Assembly: GCA_030609775.1 (NCBI GenBank) | Contig: JAUWTD010000009.1 | Location: forward strand, 1-33,703 | Length of the DNA stretch: 33,703 nt | Source of the DNA: Candidatus Altarchaeota archaeon | GTDB lineage: Archaea > Altiarchaeota > Altiarchaeia > IMC4 > QMZM01 | Direction: 5' to 3' | In this document: positions 17,025-24,670 of the stretch, in pieces | How positions within the stretch are numbered: the first letter of the stretch is position 1 | Layout: each line of letters opens with the position of its first letter | Program-made: the position numbers and the translations under genes | Notes under the pieces: model-generated | The model's input: the letters and a program-made list of their open reading frames with translations, nothing else | The model's database searches: none | Told to the model about the DNA's origin: nothing

Positions 17025-17459
17025 TTAATCCATCAAAGCCTTTATCTCACCTGTAGCAGCCTTCAATTTAACAAGAACCAAACCAATGTTCGCACCAGCA
17101 CTAATAAGAGCAACAAGAAGCGTCGAAAATCCAGCGTCAACAACTACAAGAGTGAACTCATCGGTCTCAGTATAAACCCAATACACACAATCATCCCGTA
17201 ATTCCTTTATCGTCGTCTCCGCCGCACAAAACATTGCCGCAGACATCCCTGAAAAAGCCATCACATCAACATCCCTCGGAAGCCTAGTAGATATCGGAAG
17301 ACCATCTTTGGTAATGGCTGCTATCCCCTTCATACCCTTAACCGAAATCTCCAGATTACGTAAAAGATATCCGAACGCATCTTTTTTAGAAACAGATCTC
17401 GTATCACTGGAGTCCTCTATTATCCACTTATGTAAACTACTCTCTTGTTTATCTACCAT
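17025..17459 (-). CDS. Roadblock/LC7-domain protein with N-terminal extension
   Basis: 144 residues. Residues about 36-140 form a Roadblock/LC7 domain: GMKGIAAITKDGLPISTRLP, then MAFSGMSAAMFCAAETTIKEL, then VVVDAGFSTLLVALISAG and NIGLVLVKLKAA. The first about 35 residues are a hydrophilic extension that the shorter paralogue at 18566-18937 lacks. LC7 proteins such as bacterial MglB dimerise and regulate Ras-like GTPases. The GTPase candidate is the fusion protein at 18959-20176. It is separated from the linker-protein gene upstream by 78 bp containing a T-run, so it probably has its own promoter. Confidence 0.9.
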   Translation of the reverse strand: MVDKQESSLHKWIIEDSSDTRSVSKKDAFGYLLRNLEISVKGMKGIAAITKDGLPISTRLPRDVDVMAFSGMSAAMFCAAETTIKELRDDCVYWVYTETDEFTLVVVDAGFSTLLVALISAGANIGLVLVKLKAATGEIKALMD

Positions 17460-17522
17460 ATGTCACACACCACACACCTACAGACCACATCCACAGTATG
17501 TCTACCTTTTTTTACCATATGG

Positions 17523-17531
17523 AAAAAAAAA
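17523..17531 (-). terminator. T9 run after the linker-protein gene
   Basis: Nine T on the minus strand start six bases after the stop at 17538, the expected position for an archaeal terminator. The next gene starts 78 bp further on. Confidence 0.6.
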
Positions 17532-17537
17532 GCAGCC

Positions 17538-18443
17538 TTATTTAATATATCCTCTTTGGGTTAATTTATCCGCCAAATCAATAATGACATCCTCACCTAG
17601 ATTAAGGCTACCTGCAATCTCTTTCAATGTTCGCTTACCATTCATAAGTCCCATCGCAGTTAAGGCATTTGGAAACCTGAAAAATCTTAACTTATCAGCG
17701 AAACTGATAGTTTTCACAACCAAAGGCTTAGTTTTGAGCAAATCCATTTTATCATCGGTTGACTCCACCGCCTCTCCACCCTCATCCACAGCATTAACTT
17801 CATCCACCTGACTTAGGGTTTTATCCACTCCAACAGATAACTCCTTTGAATCTATCTTCTCCCACTCAACCTCCAACCTATGCCACTCCTCATCACACGC
17901 CCCTAATTCACTCAACCAGTCTTCATCTTCCTTTTTATTCCGACCATCCCCCCCACCAACAGCCTCCGAGGGTTTCTGTTCTGCCTTATATGCCTTAGCT
18001 ACCTTAGCTTCATCAAGGCCGCCTTCAGATCCATCACCCACTCCATTATCTACCTTATCCTGGTTTCCTCCAGAACCTATACATATCTCCTTGAAACGGT
18101 CGAGAGACAATGCAGACTTAAACATTATTTTCTCATTCACATTGAAAGCAAGAGACATTTCAGCATCATTAAACAGGTAAATTTCCACATCACAGTTATT
18201 ATCCCCAAGAACTTCTTTTTTTAACTCCTCAAAGGCTGCCTCACCATAAATGCTTGAATCATTACCAAGAGAAACACAGAGAATACTCCCATCATCCACT
18301 AACAGATCACATTTATAGGATCTATCATCTGCTTTAATAAAAATACGGATAACACCCCTAAAACCATCAGGCAGCTTCCCATAAACTGATTCAAGATTAG
18401 CTATCTTCTCGGAGAGAATATGTTTCCCCGCAGGTAGATCCAT
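17538..18443 (-). CDS. Linker protein: DUF2226-like N-terminus, EW-rich motif, C-terminal winged helix
   Basis: 301 residues from the ATG at 18443. An ATG 11 codons upstream would place the start within the duplicated promoter element. Residues 1-110 (LPAGKHILSEK, GFRGVIRIFIK, LLVDDGSILCVSLG) resemble the archaeal DUF2226 family or DUF4388-like domains found in GTPase/Roadblock signalling proteins; this is a tentative match. Residues about 120-240 are acidic, Gly-rich and low in complexity, and contain EEWHRLEVEWEKIDSKE (185-201), a motif repeated in the coiled-coil protein at 22857-24650. Residues about 245-301 (MNGKRTLKEIAGSLNLGED, then LTQRGYIK) look like a winged helix. The role is unknown. 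Position between two LC7 genes suggests an adaptor of the cluster. Confidence 0.8.
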   Translation of the reverse strand: MDLPAGKHILSEKIANLESVYGKLPDGFRGVIRIFIKADDRSYKCDLLVDDGSILCVSLGNDSSIYGEAAFEELKKEVLGDNNCDVEIYLFNDAEMSLAFNVNEKIMFKSALSLDRFKEICIGSGGNQDKVDNGVGDGSEGGLDEAKVAKAYKAEQKPSEAVGGGDGRNKKEDEDWLSELGACDEEWHRLEVEWEKIDSKELSVGVDKTLSQVDEVNAVDEGGEAVESTDDKMDLLKTKPLVVKTISFADKLRFFRFPNALTAMGLMNGKRTLKEIAGSLNLGEDVIIDLADKLTQRGYIK

Positions 18444-18454
18444 TTTAATGATAT

Positions 18455-18490
18455 ACAATTGTATTATAAAGAACAATTGAATTATAAAGA
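18455..18490 (-). promoter_or_regulatory. Tandemly duplicated 18-bp promoter element
   Basis: Two 18-bp units lie head to tail (18455-18472 and 18473-18490) and differ at one base. Read on the minus strand each contains TTTATAAT followed by CAATTG. The proximal TATA-like box is centred about 23 bases before the ATG at 18443, which fits leaderless transcription. The distal copy lies 18 bp, nearly two helical turns, further upstream. Confidence 0.7.
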
Positions 18491-18565
18491 TTTAGTTTAC
18501 ATCAAAATAGGTTAGGATAGATGACTATATTCTCAGATCTACATCATATCAGATATATCTACTAA

Positions 18566-18937
18566 TCATTTCATCAACTCCTTTGTTGCGTTCGCTACCT
18601 TTAGTATTTCTATAAGAACTAAACCCAGATTAGCTTCAGATCGCACTAAGGCAACCACCGCAGCACTCGGACCAGCATCCACAGCAACCAGTTTACAGTC
18701 CTCTGCTTCGGATATAACCCGTTTAACAGAACCCTTCTTTAATTCAGATACTGCAGTCTCAGCTGCACCATACATTGTCGCAGACATAGCAGCAAATGTC
18801 TCGGCATTAACATCTCTGGGTAAACGAGAAGCAACAAGTAACCCATCCCTAGTTGTTATAGCTGCACCATCTATATCCCCCACATTTTCAAGTTCTTTTA
18901 GTAGATCAGCAAGTTCCTCTTTTTTCGATTTTGGCAT
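18566..18937 (-). CDS. Roadblock/LC7-domain protein
   Basis: 123 residues, essentially one Roadblock/LC7 domain: DGAAITTRDGLLVASRLPRD, then FAAMSATMYGAAETAVSEL, then LVAVDAGPSAAVVALVRSEA and NLGLVLIEILKVA. It is a paralogue of the 144-aa LC7 protein but more typical in sequence. GAGGTG lies six bases before the ATG, a strong ribosome site. It starts 21 bp after the stop of the KaiC-GTPase fusion, so the two are almost certainly co-transcribed. That is the classic pairing of an LC7 regulator with its small GTPase, as in MglB with MglA. Confidence 0.93.
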   Translation of the reverse strand: MPKSKKEELADLLKELENVGDIDGAAITTRDGLLVASRLPRDVNAETFAAMSATMYGAAETAVSELKKGSVKRVISEAEDCKLVAVDAGPSAAVVALVRSEANLGLVLIEILKVANATKELMK

Positions 18938-18958
18938 TTCTTCACCTCATAATATAAA

Positions 18959-20176
18959 TTAAACAATCCGGCTAAATAAAGCATCAAGAACCGCGTGCAC
19001 ATCCTCATCTTTTAATTTAGCAGGCTCATTCACCTTAACCTTGGATAAATCCTCCGCAGTCACTGGAACGATTGGCACAGCATCGGACACATGCATTTTT
19101 TCCCTGATTTTATCAATACTTAAAGCACCCTCGAGATTCGCTTTGTTTGCAACGATTACAACAGGCAAACCAATACTCTTAGACCTGATTAACATATCGT
19201 TCACCCTATGAAAACTCTGTTCGTTTGTTGAATCAACTACTGCGATAACCCCTAGGGATTCGCCGCCTAAAAGCTCGAGAATGGGATCAAATCTCTCCTG
19301 CCCCGGGGTTCCAAAGAGATCAACTGAAAAACCAGAGTAATCTACGTGACCATGATCCAATGCAACTGTTGTCCCCACCCGGTCAACTGAAACAGCTTTT
19401 GTCGAAGCAGAATGTACAAACGAGCTTTTCCCGGCATTATAGGCTCCAGTCACAAGAATCTTGGGAATATAAACTTTCACACCACCAGGCACAGATATCT
19501 TAAATGGAACAGATACACCCTCCTTTGATTTACCGTTCCATGAAACCTTTGAAACAATGAAAAACTCCCGAAGTATCACTTTCTCCTCTATCGCCTTTAG
19601 TTGGATGATTGCATCAGATATAAGCCGGGCCTTGTTAAGAACCTTAGTCTCATACGGCCATTCAGTGAACAAAAAAAAGCCTGTGGCATTTTTTTCCTTG
19701 AATATATCCTTCCACTTAATTAATTCATCTAAACAGTTTTCACCGCAGTGATCAATCAAGGTAGATAATGAATCACACACAACAAGAGTATGCCCCGACC
19801 CAGTAGCATCCAATGCATTTTTTAGGGCATCAGTTATCTGTGTTATATCCTTTGCATTCTTTACAGAAAACCTCTCCTCAGATTCGGCATTTATCAGACC
19901 ACTGTAGGCGTCAAGGAAAAAAAATTTACCCGCCTCCTTATATTTCTCAATACCCCAGCCATAGTGTCTAATCTCATCTTCAACAGTTAAACCCAGCTTT
20001 GACTGAGTTATATAGATACACGAATCCCCGGATTCAAGACGCTCCATAAGGGTCTGATATGCAAACGGGGCATTCTCTATCCCAGGATAGGCCCAGAGAA
20101 CAGTAAGTGTTGAAGGTTTTAATCCACCATCCAAAAATTCATCAAGACGAGGGATACTAGTAGCATATGTGTTCAT
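18959..20176 (-). CDS. Fusion of a P-loop-less KaiC domain with a Ras/Arf-like GTPase
   Basis: 405 residues from the ATG at 20176 (an in-frame TTG two codons upstream is less likely). Residues 1-230 follow the KaiC plan: SIPRLDEFLDGGLKPSTLTV, then AYPGIENAP where Walker A should be (no Lys-Thr/Ser), and VVCDSLSTL (132-140). Residues 238-405 form a small GTPase: G1 GAYNAGKSS (244-252), switch I GTT (268-270), G3 FGTPGQERF, G4 NKAN (344-347) and a G5-like PVTA. G4 has Asn where Asp (NKxD) normally reads guanine. The GTPase half looks active and the KaiC half does not. The gene is upstream of an LC7 gene by 21 bp, which suggests LC7-controlled GTP hydrolysis. TATATAT lies about 30-35 bases upstream and GGAGAT about 10. 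Confidence 0.9.
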   Translation of the reverse strand: MNTYATSIPRLDEFLDGGLKPSTLTVLWAYPGIENAPFAYQTLMERLESGDSCIYITQSKLGLTVEDEIRHYGWGIEKYKEAGKFFFLDAYSGLINAESEERFSVKNAKDITQITDALKNALDATGSGHTLVVCDSLSTLIDHCGENCLDELIKWKDIFKEKNATGFFLFTEWPYETKVLNKARLISDAIIQLKAIEEKVILREFFIVSKVSWNGKSKEGVSVPFKISVPGGVKVYIPKILVTGAYNAGKSSFVHSASTKAVSVDRVGTTVALDHGHVDYSGFSVDLFGTPGQERFDPILELLGGESLGVIAVVDSTNEQSFHRVNDMLIRSKSIGLPVVIVANKANLEGALSIDKIREKMHVSDAVPIVPVTAEDLSKVKVNEPAKLKDEDVHAVLDALFSRIV

Positions 20177-20282
20177 TTTCAATTAATCTCCATTATTTCT
20201 CATATATATCGTCTATATGTAGATATTATCTAATCACATATAAAACCATTTCCCTTTTTCCCCCTCCAGATACAATTATTGA

Positions 20283-21209
20283 TTACAATTTCCTAAAATG
20301 TTCATAACCTCGTCTCTGCAGGAGAGATTCTTTGCTTCCATCAACTGATATTATGTTCTTTTCATGGGTAACCTCCCCTATCCGAGTTATGTCGAGGTTT
20401 TTTTTAATCACTTCAAAATCATCCTCAGACACAGTAAAGACCAACTCATAATCCCCGCCGCCATAAAGCACATACTCTAAAGGATCCTTATTTAAATCGT
20501 CTAACAGGTTCACTAAATCATCGGCCACAGGCAGCTCAGATGTATCAATCCAAGCTCCGGTATTGCTCTGGGAACATATATTATAGAGACTTATCGCAAG
20601 ACTATCTGATATATCAGTCATCGCAGAAGCATAATCATTAAGAAAGACTCCCTCCTCCACCCTCGGTTCAGGTTCCATGGCCTTTTTTATAAGCCCTTTA
20701 GGGCATTTCCGGTTCTCTAATAGACAATCTATTGCAAAAGATGCAGTTCCGAGGTATCCTGTAACCGCGATCACATCACCTTCCCGGGCACCGGAACGTA
20801 GAATGGGTTTACCTGTTAAGCCTGCTGCAGTTCCCGTAAGCGTAAGCTTTTGAGTATATTTCGTGTCACCGCCAACATATTTCACACCAAACTTACTGCA
20901 TTGCTTTTCTGCTGCATTAATCAGAGCTTCGAAGTTTTCTATGCATGTATCAGGTCCGCCGTACGCAAGCATGAATGCAAACGGCTTTGCACCCATTGAA
21001 GCTATATCACTTAAATTCACACTAACAATAAACATACCCACCTGCTCAAAACTCATGCCAGGTAACAGATGAGTGTCTGAATAGAACATATCAGTTGACA
21101 ATATGAGGTATCCCTCACCCATTTTGATGTATGCCGCATCATCCCCTATATCCAGAAAGCGGCTTATCCTCGCAATAATTTCTTTTTCGCCAAGATCAGA
21201 TAATCTCAT
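20283..21209 (-). CDS. thiL: Thiamine-monophosphate kinase
   Basis: 308 residues, full length. ThiL landmarks are visible: LGEKEIIARI, DIGDDAAYI (ATP/Mg site), STDMFYSDTHL, VSVNLSDIASMGAKPFAFML, GGDTKYTQKLTLTGTAAG, AMTDISDSLAISL and YGGGDYELVFTV. It phosphorylates thiamine monophosphate to the active cofactor thiamine diphosphate. The start is divergent from sepS across 50 bp that contain an ATTATTAATAAT stretch. It is transcribed toward the KaiC-GTPase gene, 106 bp away. Confidence 0.95.
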   Translation of the reverse strand: MRLSDLGEKEIIARISRFLDIGDDAAYIKMGEGYLILSTDMFYSDTHLLPGMSFEQVGMFIVSVNLSDIASMGAKPFAFMLAYGGPDTCIENFEALINAAEKQCSKFGVKYVGGDTKYTQKLTLTGTAAGLTGKPILRSGAREGDVIAVTGYLGTASFAIDCLLENRKCPKGLIKKAMEPEPRVEEGVFLNDYASAMTDISDSLAISLYNICSQSNTGAWIDTSELPVADDLVNLLDDLNKDPLEYVLYGGGDYELVFTVSEDDFEVIKKNLDITRIGEVTHEKNIISVDGSKESLLQRRGYEHFRKL

Positions 21210-21259
21210 TTTAAAGATATTATTAATAATCTAAAATAGTAATTTTATAAGGATACAAG

Positions 21260-22741
21260 ATGAAAGAATGGACAAAAGAAACGAAAGGAAAACCCCACAA
21301 CATACATGATCTCATACAGGAGACAAGAGAGGCATTTATGGGTATGGGTTTTAATGAGGTCGAAAATCAAGTTTTTATCCCTGAAGATGACGTCTATAAG
21401 CAATACGGATCAGAAGCACCTATAATATTAGATAGATGCTATTATCTCGCAGGTCTTACCCGCCCAGATATTGGTCTTGGAAAAAATCAGATGAAGTCCA
21501 TAAGGGAAATAAGCCCGGAATTAGATTTTGAGTCATTCACTAAGATACTTAGAGAGTACAGGGAAGGCTCTGTTGAAGGTGATAACCTATCAGAGGAAAT
21601 GATGAATAGGCTTAAAATAGGTAAATGCGAAGCTATGAATATAATAGACATAATACCTGAGTTTAAAACAATAACTCCTGTTGCAAGCAGGATAACCCTG
21701 CGCTCCCATATGACAGCTGCCTGGTATCCTACACTCGTAGCAATGCAAGACACCTATGAGCTGCCACTTAGGTTGTTCTCCGTCGGCTTGAGATTCAGGC
21801 GAGAACAGAAGGTGGACGCAACCCATCTCAGGGTGCATTATGGGGCATCGTGTGTTGTCATGGATAACGACTTCAGCCTTGATGATGGAAAAAAACTAAG
21901 CTATGAAATACTCTCAAAACTTAGGTTCGAAAACAATAAATTTGTGAAAAAGACCGCCACATCAAACTATTATGAAGAGAACACTGAATTTGAGATCTAT
22001 TCAGATGACATCGAGATAGCTGACTGCGGCATGTATTCGAAGGTTTCGCTTTCAAATTATGGTATAAAGTATCCTGTATTCAACCTAGGCTTTGGCCTTG
22101 AAAGAATCCTGATGGTAAGACGTGATGAGGAGGACATACGCAGGATAATGTATCCCCAGTTTTACAGGGTATTGAATCTAAGCGATGAAGAAATCGCAGA
22201 AAATGTAAAAATCAAGCTAGAACCAAAGACAGAGGAAGGCAAAAAGCTTGTGGAACTTCTAAAGAAGTATGCTGAGAAGTATGGAAATGAAAAATCCCCC
22301 TGCAGGTTCCTTGTCTACTCCGGAAGTTTCCTTGGAAAGAATATTAGCATTTACCTTATTGAAAAAGAAGAGAACACAAAACTCCTTGGCCCTGCAGCAT
22401 TTAATGAGGTCTATGTTTACGAGGGAGGTGTTTACGGCATTCCAAGAGATGCTGGAAAGCTTGCCAAGAAGCTTGATGAGGTGAAAGAGAAGGGAATCTA
22501 TGCAGGTTTCTCTTATCTTGACGCTGTCTTAAATCTTTTTGCAGCAGGAATAGAAGAATTTATAAGAAAAGAAAAAAAAGAGGCCTTCTTCCAGGTTAAG
22601 ATGGCAAAAACGCCTGCAGACGTGAACATAACAGTAGGTAAGGCAGCTAGGAGATTTATAACCTCAAAGAATAAAGGCATTTATGTGAAGGGCCCGGTTT
22701 TCACTGCCCTGGAGGTGAATGCAGATGCAGTGAAGGAATAA
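21260..22741 (+). CDS. sepS: O-phosphoseryl-tRNA(Cys) synthetase (SepRS)
   Basis: 493 residues, somewhat shorter than characterised SepRS (about 535). Class II synthetase signatures are present: motif 2 FRREQKVDATHLRVHYGASC and motif 3 LGFGLERILMVRRDEEDIRR, with the SepRS-specific MGFNEVENQVFIPEDDVYKQ and YYLAGLTRPDIGLG near the N-terminus. It charges tRNA(Cys) with O-phosphoserine, which SepCysS then converts to Cys-tRNA. The start fits AAGGA six bases before the ATG. The partner SepCysS is not in the window. The presence of sepS limits the organism to archaea using indirect cysteine coding. Confidence 0.97.
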   Translation: MKEWTKETKGKPHNIHDLIQETREAFMGMGFNEVENQVFIPEDDVYKQYGSEAPIILDRCYYLAGLTRPDIGLGKNQMKSIREISPELDFESFTKILREYREGSVEGDNLSEEMMNRLKIGKCEAMNIIDIIPEFKTITPVASRITLRSHMTAAWYPTLVAMQDTYELPLRLFSVGLRFRREQKVDATHLRVHYGASCVVMDNDFSLDDGKKLSYEILSKLRFENNKFVKKTATSNYYEENTEFEIYSDDIEIADCGMYSKVSLSNYGIKYPVFNLGFGLERILMVRRDEEDIRRIMYPQFYRVLNLSDEEIAENVKIKLEPKTEEGKKLVELLKKYAEKYGNEKSPCRFLVYSGSFLGKNISIYLIEKEENTKLLGPAAFNEVYVYEGGVYGIPRDAGKLAKKLDEVKEKGIYAGFSYLDAVLNLFAAGIEEFIRKEKKEAFFQVKMAKTPADVNITVGKAARRFITSKNKGIYVKGPVFTALEVNADAVKE

Positions 22742-22856
22742 TTAAGGTAACATTTATATACCAAAGTACAGATATATAACATAATCATAATAGATATTCA
22801 ACATAACCATAAATTTTTGATACAATCTATGAATTTGGGTGTTAAATATAAAAAAA

Positions 22857-24650
22857 ATGAAGCCCACCCTCCAAATTACTGCCAACCTTGAGAACCTCAA
22901 TGATGCAATCAAGATGGTGAAGAATGCAGTTTCCACAAACAGTGTAGGCTGGATAAGCATAGGGAAAAAACTCATAAAGAGCAATGGACTTCACGCCGTT
23001 AAAGAATTCAAAAAAAGATTCCCAGAAAAACACATCATAGTAGACATAAGCATTCTCGGACGCTCCCGCACACTGACGTCAGTAACAGACGCAGGCACAG
23101 ATATTCTGATGATACCTGACTACACATCAGGAGACATAACACAAAAATTCATTGAGGAATTCAAGAAAAACGGAATTGAAACAATGGTCGACCTAACAAA
23201 AGAATCCTCTCGGATAGATATCCCGAAAAAATTAGAGAAAATGGGTATCGACTACATAATAGTCAGTTTAGACGACCTTGAGGCTGTTTCAGAATCCATC
23301 ACCATACCCATAGCAGTTAAAATAGATCCAAATCGAGAAGATGTTTCCGATGCAGTTAACCTCGGAGCACAAATCATAGTACTTGACGAATCAATAACCA
23401 AAAAAGAAAACATAAAAGAGATTATTTATGATGTAAATAAAACACTTGCAGAAATACCCACACCAGAAACTGAACCAGGAACACATGAAGAACGCCAAAA
23501 CATACACAAAAACATACACACATACAAAGGATACATGGAAGGGAAACCATTAGAAGAAATGGAAAAAAATCCAACAGAATACGAAACCACAAGAGAAAAG
23601 AAAACCCAAAACATAAAACAAGAGCTAGATGAAATAAGAAATGAATGGAATAAGATAGAAAATGAATGGATTAGATTAGACGAAAATAAACAAGAGCTAG
23701 ATGAAAAGATACAAAAAATTGATTCAGAGTGGAAGAGAATAGAAAACCTAAAAGAGGAAGGATACCTGATTTCAGAGAATAATACAACAAAAAATGAAGA
23801 AAGTAGAGAATCAGAGGAAAATAGGTTAAGTGGAATAGAATTAAATGAGGTTGAAAAAGAATGGGGGGATATAGAAAACATGTGGAACAGAATAAACAAA
23901 GAAAAACAAGAAGCGGAGACAAAGAAAATAGAGATTGAAGAAGAATGGAAGAGATTGGCTGCAATGAGAGAAAAAATAGAACAAGAACAAGAAACAATAA
24001 ACAAACAAAGAGATGAAATAGAACAAGAACAAGAAACAATAAACAAACAAAGAGATGAGATGGATGCATACAGAATTTCAGATCTGGTTAAGCGTGTATC
24101 AGACATCAACAAGATAGAGATTAGTGAGGTACACAGAAAGGATAAAGTAGATAAGCTCACAGAATTAGAAAACGGCCTAAATAAAAAACAGATAGAGATC
24201 AAAGAAACTAAAGATGGATTAAATGCCAAAGAAGAAAAGATAAATAAAGAAATTAAGATGCTCGAAGAGGAATGGCATAAAATCGATGACATAAAAAGAA
24301 GATGGGGTGAAGAAGAAGACATAAAAAGAAGCGCAAATGGGTCTCTTGCATACCTCCAGAAACTCAAAAGAGAACATGAAAAACCAAAAACAAAGACAAA
24401 AGAAAAAGACAATCTAACAGACGATAAGACAAAAGACATGATCAATAGACTGATAGATCTTGTAGATGAAAGAGGAGAAATCAAACTCAAAGACGCTGCA
24501 AAAGAACTGCAGATTCAAGAATATCTTGCAAGAAGATGGACTAACCTCCTTGAAAAAAGATATATAATCGAAGTCAAAACACCCCTTGTCGGAGACATCA
24601 TACTTAAAAGAGGTGCAAACATAAACAAAATAAGCAAGTCACGGCAATAA
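22857..24650 (+). CDS. Degenerate HPS/OMPDC-like barrel, coiled coil and winged helix in one protein
   Basis: 597 residues from the ATG at 22857; a GTG six codons upstream is possible. Residues 1-195 resemble the hexulose-phosphate synthase / orotidylate decarboxylase (HUMPS) barrel: LQITANLENLNDAIKM at the first strand, IIVDISILGRSRT (61-72) where the DxKxxD active site should be, then VTDAGTDILMIPD. The catalytic Lys and second Asp are missing. Residues about 245-500 are a charged coiled coil with repeated EW motifs (EWNKIENEW 263-271, EWKRIE 291-296, EWGDIENMW 335-343, EEWKRL, EEWHKID 471-477). It also holds a tandem 14-residue duplication. Residues about 525-585 (DERGEIKLKDAAKELQIQEY) look like a winged helix. 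The function is unknown. The shared EW motif links it to the linker protein at 17538-18443. Confidence 0.85.
   Translation: MKPTLQITANLENLNDAIKMVKNAVSTNSVGWISIGKKLIKSNGLHAVKEFKKRFPEKHIIVDISILGRSRTLTSVTDAGTDILMIPDYTSGDITQKFIEEFKKNGIETMVDLTKESSRIDIPKKLEKMGIDYIIVSLDDLEAVSESITIPIAVKIDPNREDVSDAVNLGAQIIVLDESITKKENIKEIIYDVNKTLAEIPTPETEPGTHEERQNIHKNIHTYKGYMEGKPLEEMEKNPTEYETTREKKTQNIKQELDEIRNEWNKIENEWIRLDENKQELDEKIQKIDSEWKRIENLKEEGYLISENNTTKNEESRESEENRLSGIELNEVEKEWGDIENMWNRINKEKQEAETKKIEIEEEWKRLAAMREKIEQEQETINKQRDEIEQEQETINKQRDEMDAYRISDLVKRVSDINKIEISEVHRKDKVDKLTELENGLNKKQIEIKETKDGLNAKEEKINKEIKMLEEEWHKIDDIKRRWGEEEDIKRSANGSLAYLQKLKREHEKPKTKTKEKDNLTDDKTKDMINRLIDLVDERGEIKLKDAAKELQIQEYLARRWTNLLEKRYIIEVKTPLVGDIILKRGANINKISKSRQ
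23976..24059 (+). repeat. Tandem 42-bp duplication inside the coiled coil
   Basis: Two 42-bp units (23976-24017, 24018-24059) differ only at the last base (GAA versus GAG). Each encodes IEQEQETINKQRDE. The near identity points to a recent in-frame duplication, exactly four helical turns (14 residues, two heptads) long. Confidence 0.95.
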
Positions 24651-24663
24651 GGGGAGTGTAACG

Positions 24664-24670
24664 TTTTTTT
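24664..24670 (+). terminator. T7 run after the coiled-coil protein gene
   Basis: Seven T begin 14 bases after the stop at 24650. They are flanked by GGGG (24651-24654) and CCCC (24681-24684), which could pair weakly. Confidence 0.45.

Noticed and set aside
23426-24490. Long minus-strand frames rich in Ser, Phe and Leu
   Set aside because: They are antisense shadows of the Glu/Lys-rich coiled coil; GAA and AAA codons read back as TTC and TTT.
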